Source: Actinomycetota bacterium
Lineage (GTDB): Bacteria; Actinomycetota; Acidimicrobiia; Spongiisociales; ZC4RG35
Length of the DNA stretch: 14,283 nucleotides
Assembly: GCA_022615295.1 (NCBI GenBank)
Contig: JAKEHF010000039.1
Span: forward strand, 1 to 14,283
Direction: 5' to 3'
Within the stretch, counting starts at the first letter, position 1, and each line of letters begins with the position of its first letter. Position numbers and translations under genes: made by a program. Shown here piece by piece: positions 1 through 6,625 of this stretch. The notes beneath the pieces were generated by a model. It saw nothing but the letters and a program-made list of their open reading frames with translations, made no database searches and was not told where the DNA came from.

Positions 1-1
1 C

Positions 2-1072
2 GCCGACCGGGCCCGGGCCCGTCTCGACTATCCGGATGAGGTTCTGGTCATCGCCCTCGCCGGGGGCACCGGGTCGGGGAAGTCGAGTCTGTTCAACGTC
101 CTGATCGGGGACGACGTCTCGCCTGTCGGTGCGCTGCGCCCGACAACCTCTGAGCCCCTGGCGGCGGTTCCCAAGCAATGGGCTGCGCCGCTCGCCGGGC
201 ATCTCGACCGCCTCGGCATCGATCGGCGGGTGGTCACGGATGTATTCGGTCACTGTCTGATCGACCTACCCGACACCGATTCGGTGGTGGTCGATCACCG
301 GCATCGGGTGGAGGAGGTGATACCCCACGTCGACGTGGTCATCTGGGTGGTGGACCCGGAGAAGTACCGCGACTCGGCCCTCCATCACCGCTACCTGGCG
401 CCACTCGCCGGCTATGGGGAGCAGTTCATCGTCGCGCTCAACCAGGTGGACCGGCTCGAGGCCGGGGAGGTCGCCGAGGTCGTCGCCGACCTCCGTGCCG
501 CGCTGACAGAGGACGGGATCGGCTCGCCACATGTGGCCTGGCTCGCCGCCGCACCGCCCTCGGGACCCCCGGTGGGCGTCGACGAGCTGCGTGGTCTCAT
601 CGCCGGCCTCACCAAGAGCACCCTCTTCGGGAAGCTGATGGTGGACATGGGGTCGGCCGCCCGTGACCTCATCACCGGTCTCGGCCCGCCTGTCGACTAC
701 AGATCCCGTCTCGACGCCGTGGTGGATCAGGTGGCACGGTCCCTCGCCGCCGACGATCCGGGCGGCGCATCCGCGACCCTGACGGAGCTGTTCGAGACGA
801 TCGCCGCCGAGACAGGTGGGATGGCAGGAAAGCAGCTGATGGACTTCTCGGTGACGATGCCCGCACAGCTCGCGGAGATCGCCCGCTCCCTCCCCATGCC
901 GGCCGTGCCCACCTGGTGGCAGAGACTCACCGGCGCCAACCCCCTGCCACCGGACCGTCTCACCCCCGCCATGAGGGCGTTGGAAGACCTCCTCGCTCCC
1001 GTCACCAGGCTCATGACCGACAGGGCGCGGGCGTTGGCTTTGGCCACCGAGCTCTCCCTAACCGTTCTGTGA
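2..1072 (+). CDS. P-loop GTPase (Era/dynamin-like family), 5' end outside window
   Basis: This is a partial gene: the frame is open from base 2 and the true start lies left of the window. The visible 356 residues begin with a charged stretch, then a P-loop GGTGSGKSS (visible residues 21-29), a threonine in RPTTSEP that fits switch I, DLPDTDS that fits switch II (DxxG region), and NQVD in the place of the NKxD guanine-specificity motif. These features mark a TRAFAC-class GTPase of the kind found in actinobacterial genomes as large, poorly characterised GTPases. The second half is helical and has no convincing membrane segment. K to Q in NKxD is a deviation but does not exclude GTP use. The last codons ACC GTT CTG TGA lie inside the left arm of a long hairpin, so the protein terminus TVL is written by the repeat. 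The GTG at 230 is an internal codon, since the P-loop precedes it. The cellular role is unknown. Confidence 0.82.
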   Translation, partial: ADRARARLDYPDEVLVIALAGGTGSGKSSLFNVLIGDDVSPVGALRPTTSEPLAAVPKQWAAPLAGHLDRLGIDRRVVTDVFGHCLIDLPDTDSVVVDHRHRVEEVIPHVDVVIWVVDPEKYRDSALHHRYLAPLAGYGEQFIVALNQVDRLEAGEVAEVVADLRAALTEDGIGSPHVAWLAAAPPSGPPVGVDELRGLIAGLTKSTLFGKLMVDMGSAARDLITGLGPPVDYRSRLDAVVDQVARSLAADDPGGASATLTELFETIAAETGGMAGKQLMDFSVTMPAQLAEIARSLPMPAVPTWWQRLTGANPLPPDRLTPAMRALEDLLAPVTRLMTDRARALALATELSLTVL

Positions 1073-1117
1073 AGATCCGCTGGGGCTATGTACGTGAGGA
1101 TCCTCACAGAACGGGTT
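1060..1117. terminator. Long hairpin between convergent genes (copy 1 of a repeated palindrome)
   Basis: The left arm AACCGTTCTGTGAAGATCC (1060-1078) pairs with the right arm GGATCCTCACAGAACGGGTT (1098-1117), with one mismatch and one bulged base, over a loop of about 19 nt. It overlaps the GTPase stop codon and begins 9 nt after the stop of the facing lipid kinase gene, so it is well placed as a bidirectional terminator, although no U-tract follows. The right arm contains its own perfect 14-bp palindrome GTGAGGATCCTCAC (1094-1107), which allows an alternative fold. A second copy of the same arm sequence is at 9053-9105. Confidence 0.65.
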
Positions 1118-1125
1118 GATGACCC

Positions 1126-2055
1126 TCAGGGAGCGCGGTCGGCACCGATCACCTGCACCGCATCGGGGACCCACTCGATGATGGCGCGGTCGATCTGGCC
1201 CAGTGCCTCACCGTCGGCCTGGGCCGAAACCGGGGGGTCGGCGACCAGTTCCACACGACTCGCCCCCTCCCAGACCTCCGCCCCCTTGATCCTGGTGAGG
1301 TCTCTCCCCAGAAGGGCGTCGAAGGCGATCTGGGGGACACGAGAGCGACGCACCCGGTCGACGGTGAGCACCGTCATCGGGTGGGGGGGCCGCTCGGACA
1401 GCCTGATGGGGAGCTTCCCGAAGTAGGTGTACACCTGACGGAACTGGACGAGGACGGTCGATGCCTCTGCCGACTGGTCGTCGCTGGTGACGGTGACATG
1501 CGGCCCCACCGTGGAGAACTTGCCCAGCGCCACCCCAACCGCGGTGCGGAAATAGTGGATCGAGCCGAACCGATACTTGCGATAGGGGTCCTGGTCGGCG
1601 ACCGCCACCACCCGGGCGTCGAGACCCACCCCACAGGCGAACATGGCGTGATGGGTGGTCTCGGTGGTGCCACGGGTGAGACGCATGGTGGCCACCCCCA
1701 GCGGTCTGGGCTCGGGGTCGCGAGCGATGAGACGAGCCGCCTTGCTTTGTCGACCGGGCACCCCGAGCAGCCGGGCGATCACGTTTGTCGTGCCGGCCGG
1801 GATGATGCCCAACACCGAGCTGGTCCCCACCACCCCCTGGGCCACGTGATGGACCATCCCGTCCCCGCCCATGGCCACCACCACCTCGGCGCCGTCGCGT
1901 GCCGCCTTCTCGGCCATCACCTCTGCCTCGGCGGCGGTCGACGGCCACAACGCCTCAGTGTCGTGATGGGCGGAGAGGATCGACATCACATCGCGATGTG
2001 ATCCACCGGTGAACTGGGACGCCACCGGGTTGGCGATGACCACGACACGAGTCAC
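1126..2055 (-). CDS. Diacylglycerol kinase / lipid kinase family protein
   Basis: A 309-residue protein of the DAGK catalytic family (LCB5/YegS/DgkB fold), whose members phosphorylate diacylglycerol or related lipids at the membrane with ATP. Family signatures are clear: an N-terminal strand ending VVIANPVAS with the NP pair at residues 9-10, the nucleotide loop GGDGM at 63-67 (the usual form is GGDGT), and GIIPAGTTNVIA at 83-94, matching the GxxPxGTxNxxA motif. The C-terminal half resembles the beta-sandwich lipid-binding domain, and the length of about 300 is typical. The GTG at 2055 is chosen because the NP strand begins there and because a -10 box TACCCT lies 9 nt upstream. The open frame continues to 2286, but that extension is antisense to the neighbouring gene and has no family similarity. 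The lipid substrate cannot be told from sequence. The gene is divergent from 2092-3087 and converges on the GTPase gene. Confidence 0.85.
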   Translation of the reverse strand: MTRVVVIANPVASQFTGGSHRDVMSILSAHHDTEALWPSTAAEAEVMAEKAARDGAEVVVAMGGDGMVHHVAQGVVGTSSVLGIIPAGTTNVIARLLGVPGRQSKAARLIARDPEPRPLGVATMRLTRGTTETTHHAMFACGVGLDARVVAVADQDPYRKYRFGSIHYFRTAVGVALGKFSTVGPHVTVTSDDQSAEASTVLVQFRQVYTYFGKLPIRLSERPPHPMTVLTVDRVRRSRVPQIAFDALLGRDLTRIKGAEVWEGASRVELVADPPVSAQADGEALGQIDRAIIEWVPDAVQVIGADRAP

Positions 2056-2064
2056 TGACCTGCC

Positions 2065-2082
2065 AGGGTACCGCGGTACCCT
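2065..2082. promoter_or_regulatory. 18-bp perfect palindrome carrying two divergent -10 boxes
   Basis: AGGGTACCGCGGTACCCT is a perfect palindrome in the 36-bp gap between two divergent genes. Each end supplies an outward-facing TACCCT, which fits the actinobacterial -10 consensus TANNNT. On both strands exactly 9 nt separate TACCCT from a GTG start (2055 on minus, 2092 on plus), so transcripts would be leaderless or nearly so. On the plus strand a CTGACC at 2055-2060 could be a weak -35 with a 16-bp spacer. The two promoters cannot be occupied independently, and the palindrome could also be an operator for a dimeric regulator. Confidence 0.55.
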
Positions 2083-2091
2083 CGGGCACAA

Positions 2092-3087
2092 GTGCAGGTC
2101 GAGACCGAGGGGTTGACCCCCCAGACCCCGGACGACAAGGAAGCCAAGTTCAGCCTGGTGGCCGGTGAAGGTGACGGGCTGATGCTCGGTCTCGCCGCCG
2201 GCGATGCCGCCGGTGGAGCCTGGGAGCTCGGCTACTCGGCCATCACCGAGCAGGCCACGGTCATTGCCTACGAGCTGATCCAGCACCGGAGTGTCGATCC
2301 CGACGGGATCAGGGAGGCCCTAGGCGATCTCGACGGGTCGGATGACGAGGAGCCGGTCTATCGCGGCGAGACCGGACGGTTCAGGGAGTGGCTCGATCGT
2401 CTCGCCGCTGGTAGCCCCACACCAGATGATGGGCCGAGCAGCGACGGGATCCCCAGGGCGACGGTGGTCGGGGTCTGTTTCCGGAAACAGGCCGACCAGG
2501 TGATCACCGAGACCCTCGCCTTGGGCCGGATCTTCGACCGCGACGCCGCCAGCCTCGCTGCCTCGCTCATCGCTGCCACCACGGCGGCGGCCTCCTGCTT
2601 CGCCCAGGCCGGCCGCGACCTGATTACCGGGGTGGCCGAGGCCGTGATCCCCACCCTCGACAGGATCGGCGCCGACTCGGTTGGCAGCGACCGTCTCGCC
2701 CGTCTCCCCGACGAGCTCGAAGCCCTGCTCGACCATGTCGGGGTGACGGACGGGGAGGAGGCCCTGGCCATCGCCGGTGGTGACGTCGCAGACCCCTTGC
2801 AGGCGGTGAACGCCGCGTTGTTGCTGGTGGCGCCGGTCAGTGAGCGTTTCCACGGCCCTGTCGAGCAGGCAGCCCGAGTCGGAGGGAGCCTCCTCGGCGC
2901 TTTCGCCGGGGCGGTGATGGGGGCCCGGCTGGGGATAAAGGCCTGGCCCTGGGCATTCGCCAACGACACCTGGTTCGCAGAGATCGGGCGTCGTCTGGTC
3001 AGGGGCCCCGACGACATCGAGGGTCTGCCCATCCCCTATGCGGTGGAGCAGCACCTCATGTTCGGCCCTCGTCCTGGCTTTCACTGA
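2092..3087 (+). CDS. ADP-ribosylglycohydrolase-fold protein, metal ligands apparently lost
   Basis: A 331-residue protein resembling the ADP-ribosylglycohydrolase (DraG/ARH) family, which removes ADP-ribose from proteins or small molecules using two Mg ions. The opening helix GLMLGLAAGDAAGG (residues 29-42) matches the family's GxLLGLAxGDALG, and the C-terminal VGGSLLGAFAGAVMGARLG followed by KAWP matches the closing helix that normally follows the GGDTDT motif. The metal-binding motifs themselves are missing: EQAT (53-56) stands where TDDT is expected, and HGPVEQ precedes the last helix where GGDxDT is expected. It is therefore probably a non-catalytic member, perhaps binding ADP-ribose or another ligand, or an enzyme of changed chemistry. 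The family assignment rests on the two helix motifs and the alanine-rich all-helical composition. The GTG start is supported by a -10 box 9 nt upstream. The last 32 bp overlap the 3' end of the facing transporter gene. Confidence 0.6.
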   Translation: MQVETEGLTPQTPDDKEAKFSLVAGEGDGLMLGLAAGDAAGGAWELGYSAITEQATVIAYELIQHRSVDPDGIREALGDLDGSDDEEPVYRGETGRFREWLDRLAAGSPTPDDGPSSDGIPRATVVGVCFRKQADQVITETLALGRIFDRDAASLAASLIAATTAAASCFAQAGRDLITGVAEAVIPTLDRIGADSVGSDRLARLPDELEALLDHVGVTDGEEALAIAGGDVADPLQAVNAALLLVAPVSERFHGPVEQAARVGGSLLGAFAGAVMGARLGIKAWPWAFANDTWFAEIGRRLVRGPDDIEGLPIPYAVEQHLMFGPRPGFH

Positions 3088-4330
3088 GGGGGACCTGAAG
3101 CTCCAGTGGCCACGACCTCGGCATGTCGTCGACGCTCCGCAGGATCCACCACCCGGCCAGGATGAAGACCCCGAGGGCGCCCATCGCCACGTTCCGACCC
3201 CAGCCGAGCCCGTCGACGATGACCGCCCACACCAGGGGCCCGAAGATGGTGGCGAAGCGGCCGACCGTCGAGTAGAGCCCGTAGAGCTCGCCGAGGTGCC
3301 GGGGAGGTGAGATCCGGGTCATCACCACCCGGTCGGTGGTGCCGGTCATCCCCACCGCCACCCCGCCGAGGGGCCCAATCAGCCAGGCCATCCCCAGGAC
3401 ACCGCTGAGGTCGGTGAGGATGGCGAGACCGATCGCCAGCACCCAGCCGAGGAGTGAGATCCGGAGCAGCCACAGCGGCCTCACTCGGTAGAGAAGACGT
3501 CCCGCCAGGAACCCACCGACCATGGCCCCGCCGATGGCGATCCCCAACAGGGTGGAGAGGAACCCCCGACTGAGACCGAGCTCGTCGAGGACGAACACGG
3601 CGAGAAAGCCGCCGAGAAGCGTGTTGACGGCGTCGGTGTAGAAGAAGCGGCCGATGAGAAAAGGGACGACCCCCTGGTGACGGGCGGCGAGACGCCATGA
3701 GGCGAACATCCTGGCCACGACCACACCGAGACCGGGTGGCGATTCGGGTCGTCGCCGCGGCTCGACGATGAAGAAGAAGGCGGGGATGGCGAAGACGAGG
3801 AATCCGATCGCCAGTGACCGAAACGTCCCGGCGTGGCCCCATCCCAGCACGTCGATCGCCACCAGACCGATGCCGAGACCGATCAACGAGCCGAGATAGC
3901 CGACACCCACACCAACTCCGGAGATCCAGCCGCGGTTCTCCGGGGTGCTCACGTCCACGAGGAGGGCGTCGTAGACCACCGATCCGGTGTTGACCCCGAT
4001 CACCGCCACCCAGAGGAGTCCGGCGGTCAGCCAGATGGGACCGGTGGCCAGGAAGAAGGTGGCCGCCACCGCGGCGATGGTGGTCGCCACGAGGGCGGGG
4101 AGACGGGTGCCCCGTGCGTCGGTGCGGGCGCCCACCCAGGGACCGAGAAAGATGACCACCGCCGCCGCCGCCACGGTGACGCCGGCCAGGGCGCTGTCGG
4201 GAAGATCGTTGGCCAGCATCCAGTCGGGGAAGTAGAGACCGACGACACCGAGGGCGAAGATGGTGTTGGCGAGGTCGTAGAGGACCCAGGAGGCTACGGA
4301 GAGGCGACCGGGTGCGGCGGTCCCGCTCAG
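3056..4330 (-). CDS. UMF1-family MFS transporter
   Basis: A membrane protein of about 424 residues with roughly 12 hydrophobic segments. The N-terminal SWVLYDLANTIFALG matches the WxxYDxANxxF signature of the UMF1 branch of the major facilitator superfamily (Atg22-related), whose bacterial substrates are mostly unknown. Internal features fit MFS: GARTDARGTR in the first inter-helix loop, STPENRGWISGVGVG, and a central charged loop EPRRRPES. The start is unusual. No ATG, GTG or TTG lies in frame near the first helix; the best site is a CTG at 4330-4328 that overlaps the stop of the upstream dehydrogenase gene as CTGA, implying translational coupling. The next in-frame ATG (MLANDL) would delete the first helix. 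The open frame runs upstream to 4834 but is then a shadow of the dehydrogenase. Tight coupling suggests it moves a substrate or product of the dehydrogenase, which is inference only. The 3' end overlaps the convergent gene by 32 bp. Confidence 0.8.
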   Translation of the reverse strand: MSGTAAPGRLSVASWVLYDLANTIFALGVVGLYFPDWMLANDLPDSALAGVTVAAAAVVIFLGPWVGARTDARGTRLPALVATTIAAVAATFFLATGPIWLTAGLLWVAVIGVNTGSVVYDALLVDVSTPENRGWISGVGVGVGYLGSLIGLGIGLVAIDVLGWGHAGTFRSLAIGFLVFAIPAFFFIVEPRRRPESPPGLGVVVARMFASWRLAARHQGVVPFLIGRFFYTDAVNTLLGGFLAVFVLDELGLSRGFLSTLLGIAIGGAMVGGFLAGRLLYRVRPLWLLRISLLGWVLAIGLAILTDLSGVLGMAWLIGPLGGVAVGMTGTTDRVVMTRISPPRHLGELYGLYSTVGRFATIFGPLVWAVIVDGLGWGRNVAMGALGVFILAGWWILRSVDDMPRSWPLELQVPLSESQDEGRT

Positions 4331-5397
4331 AAGGTGACGGCCACCGAGATCAACTCGTCCCTCCCGAGGAGCCCGGCCGCTGCCTGCAGGGCATGGGAGG
4401 CCTCGGAGAGGGGGAACTGATGGGAGACCAGGTCGTCGATGCGTGGGTCGGTCTCGAGCTGGCTCGTGGCCCACTGGTAGCCGACGCTCGAGGCGCCCAT
4501 GGCGCCCTTCATGGTGAGCTGCTTGGCGACGATCACGTCGGAGAGGAAGTGGAAGGCTCGGTTGCCCTTGGTCGAGGCCAGGATCACCCGGCCGCCACTC
4601 CTCACCAGGTCGAGGGCGGTGAACACCGCTTCGGGGTCGTCGGAGGTGACGTCGATGACCACGTCGGGGCGTCGCCCCAGGGCGCCGGCGATCTCGCCGG
4701 CAACGTCGGTGTGCTCGGCGTCGATCGCCAGGTCGGCGCCGAGGCGTCGGGCGAGGTCGAGACGGTCGCCATCGTGGGAGAGACCGGTGATCCCCACCCA
4801 GCCTGCTCCGGCGACCTTGGCGGCGATGAGACAAGCGAGACCCCGGGGGCCGGGGCCGAGGATGAGGACGCCCTCACCCTTCTGCAGGGCGGGGAGCTCA
4901 ACGGCCCAGGTGTGACCAGAGGCCAGGGGGTGGACGAAGGTGGCCACCTCGGCCGGCACGTCGTCGGTCACCGGATGGAGATGGGCGTTGGGGTCGAGGT
5001 AGAGCAACTCGGCGAGCCCGCCCCACAGCCCCGGTGGCTCGATCGAGGGGATCATGCCGTAGGAGTTGGTCGGTTTCCGGCTGACACAGGTGGCCAGGTT
5101 CTGCCGGCAACGATGACACACCCCACATCGGATCCGCGGCTCGACCACGACCCGGGTCCCCACCGGGTAGGGAACGTTCGGTCCCTGGACGGCCACACGA
5201 CCCACCACCTCGTGACCGGGGACCAGGGGGTAGACCACGTCGCGGGCCTCGCCCTTCCAGATCTGGACATCGTTGCCCGAGATACCGGTGGCCTCCACCG
5301 CCAGCCACCCTCCGTCCTCCGACCCCAAGGCCTCGATCGCGGTGTCGGTGAAGTGGCGGGGCTCGACGAGCATCATCGCCCGGGCCGTTGTCTGCAT
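4327..5397 (-). CDS. MDR-superfamily (zinc alcohol dehydrogenase-like) oxidoreductase with altered active site
   Basis: A 356-residue medium-chain dehydrogenase. The GroES-like domain contains GHEVVGRV (residues 61-68) and a structural zinc lobe CGVCHRCRQNLATC (91-104) with four cysteines, the last spacing one residue shorter than the usual seven. The Rossmann domain has LGPGPRGLA for NAD(P) binding. The catalytic segment is non-standard: GISGNDVQ (38-45) replaces the usual GICGTDxH, so the zinc-binding Cys becomes Ser40, the proton-relay Thr/Ser becomes Asn42 and the His becomes Gln45. The usual EPLA glutamate is also changed, to HPLA (His156). His62 and Glu63 remain, so a metal site of different make-up is possible. 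The substrate is unknown. The ATG at 5397 is supported by a -10 box 8 nt upstream. The gene lies 36 bp after an aminotransferase gene and is translationally coupled to the MFS transporter gene behind it. Confidence 0.85.
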   Translation of the reverse strand: MQTTARAMMLVEPRHFTDTAIEALGSEDGGWLAVEATGISGNDVQIWKGEARDVVYPLVPGHEVVGRVAVQGPNVPYPVGTRVVVEPRIRCGVCHRCRQNLATCVSRKPTNSYGMIPSIEPPGLWGGLAELLYLDPNAHLHPVTDDVPAEVATFVHPLASGHTWAVELPALQKGEGVLILGPGPRGLACLIAAKVAGAGWVGITGLSHDGDRLDLARRLGADLAIDAEHTDVAGEIAGALGRRPDVVIDVTSDDPEAVFTALDLVRSGGRVILASTKGNRAFHFLSDVIVAKQLTMKGAMGASSVGYQWATSQLETDPRIDDLVSHQFPLSEASHALQAAAGLLGRDELISVAVTF

Positions 5398-5405
5398 CTC
5401 TGGCG

Positions 5406-5437
5406 AGTGTAAACCCGGTACCCAGGGTCGCCGTCAA
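5406..5437 (-). promoter_or_regulatory. Promoter of the MDR dehydrogenase gene
   Basis: On the minus strand TTGACG (5437-5432) is a good -35 box and TACACT (5411-5406) a TANNNT -10 box, with a rather long 20-bp spacer. TACACT ends 8 nt before the ATG at 5397, so the transcript is probably leaderless. The -35 box overlaps the TGA stop of the upstream aminotransferase gene. The spacer contains the palindromic GGGTACC region. The promoter would let the dehydrogenase and transporter pair be expressed apart from the aminotransferase. Confidence 0.5.
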
Positions 5438-6615
5438 ACGCTCTCGATGAGGGCGGCGACACGGGCGACACCCCGCTCTATGTCGTCCTCGCCGAGGGCA
5501 TAAGAGAAGCGGAGATAGCCCGGGGTCCCGAACGACTCGCCGGCGACACAGCCGACCCCGGCTCTCTCCAGGATGTCGAGGGCCAGGTCCTGGCTCGTCG
5601 CCCAGCGGTCGCCGAGCAGACTGCGGACGTCGGGGAAGACGTAGAAGGCGCCCTCGGGCTCGTGACAGACCACCCCTGGCAGGGCCGAGACACCGGCATG
5701 CATCAGCTTGCGACGCCGGTCGAAGGCCTGTCTCATCTCCTCCACCGTGTCCTGAGGGCCGGTGAGCGCGGCCAGTGCCGCCTGCTGGGAGACGTTGGCC
5801 ACGTTCCCCGTGGCATGGGAATGGAGACGGGCCGCAGCGTCGACGATGTCCGACGGGGCCACCACCCACCCCACCCGCCAACCGGTCATGGCGTAGCTCT
5901 TGGCGACTCCATTGACCATGACCAGGGTCTCCAGGTCTGGGGCCGATGCCCCGATCGACGGGGCGACCGGGGCGTCGTAGCAGAGACGCTGGTAGATCTC
6001 GTCGGCGATGACCCAGGTCCCGGTGCGCCTCGCCCACTCGCCGATGGCGGCCAGCTCCTCGGCGCTGTAGACGGTCCCGGTGGGGTTGGAGGGCGAGACG
6101 AGGATCAGCGCCTTGGTCCGCTCCGTGGCGTGGCGCTCCAGGTCGGCGACGGTGATCTTGAAAGCGGAGTCGGCGCTGGTCTCGATGGGCACGATCACCC
6201 CGCCGGCGAGGGCGATCGAAGCCGGATAGGTCACCCAGTAGGGGGCGGGGACCAGCACCTCGTCACCGGGGTCGACGAGGGCGGCGCAGGTGTTGTAGAT
6301 GGCCTGCTTGGCCCCGTTGGTCACCAACACCTGGCTCGGGTCGGTGGGAACTCCCGAATAGTGGAGGGTGTTGTCGGCGATGGCCTCTCGCAAAGGGGCG
6401 AGACCCGTGTTGGCGGTGTAGTGATGGTTGGCCGGGTCGTGTACGGCCCGGGAGGCCGCAGCCAGGATGTGCTCCGGGGTGGGGAAGTCAGGCTCTCCGG
6501 CGGCGAAGGAGATGATGTCCTTCCCCTCGGCACGGAGCTCGCGGGCGCGGGTGGATACGGCGAGGGTCACCGAACCGGAGAGCTCGAGCAGACGGTGTGA
6601 TACGCGTCGTGTCAT
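5434..6615 (-). CDS. Pyridoxal phosphate aminotransferase, aspartate aminotransferase family (class I)
   Basis: A 393-residue fold-type I PLP enzyme of the bacterial aspartate/prephenate aminotransferase (Ib, Thermus-like) group, which transfers amino groups between aspartate-type amino acids and 2-oxoglutarate in the cytosol. Conserved elements in order: SFAAGEPDFPTP (36-47), HYTANTGLAPLREAI (65-79), the phosphate-binding region NGAKQA (100-105), SPSNPTG with Asn177, ADEIYQRL with Asp205 and Tyr208, and the Schiff-base lysine in NGVAKSYAMTGWRVGW (Lys239). Near the C-terminus GYLRFSYA supplies the substrate-carboxylate arginine. The ATG at 6615 is chosen because the family N-terminus (LSGSVTLAV) follows closely; the open frame extends to 6837 only as a shadow of the next gene. 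It begins 10 nt after the LEA-like gene and has no obvious Shine-Dalgarno, so it is probably co-transcribed. Exact substrate (aspartate, prephenate or another amino acid) is undetermined. Confidence 0.92.
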   Translation of the reverse strand: MTRRVSHRLLELSGSVTLAVSTRARELRAEGKDIISFAAGEPDFPTPEHILAAASRAVHDPANHHYTANTGLAPLREAIADNTLHYSGVPTDPSQVLVTNGAKQAIYNTCAALVDPGDEVLVPAPYWVTYPASIALAGGVIVPIETSADSAFKITVADLERHATERTKALILVSPSNPTGTVYSAEELAAIGEWARRTGTWVIADEIYQRLCYDAPVAPSIGASAPDLETLVMVNGVAKSYAMTGWRVGWVVAPSDIVDAAARLHSHATGNVANVSQQAALAALTGPQDTVEEMRQAFDRRRKLMHAGVSALPGVVCHEPEGAFYVFPDVRSLLGDRWATSQDLALDILERAGVGCVAGESFGTPGYLRFSYALGEDDIERGVARVAALIESV

Positions 6616-6625
6616 GGAACGACGA

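Noticed and set aside
230..1072. GTPase gene starting at the GTG at 230
   Set aside because: The P-loop and switch I region lie upstream in the same open frame, so 230 is internal.
2056..2286. N-terminal extension of the lipid kinase frame
   Set aside because: The extension is antisense to the ADP-ribosylglycohydrolase-like gene and precedes the family's first strand; the GTG at 2055 has a promoter directly upstream.
4331..4834. Longer frame for the MFS transporter (592 codons)
   Set aside because: The added part is Arg/Pro-rich shadow sequence inside the dehydrogenase gene and has no membrane segment.
4312..5412. 366-codon plus-strand open frame opposite the dehydrogenase gene
   Set aside because: It is low-complexity Gly/His/Asp-rich sequence typical of antisense shadows in high-GC DNA; the minus-strand frame is a clear MDR enzyme.
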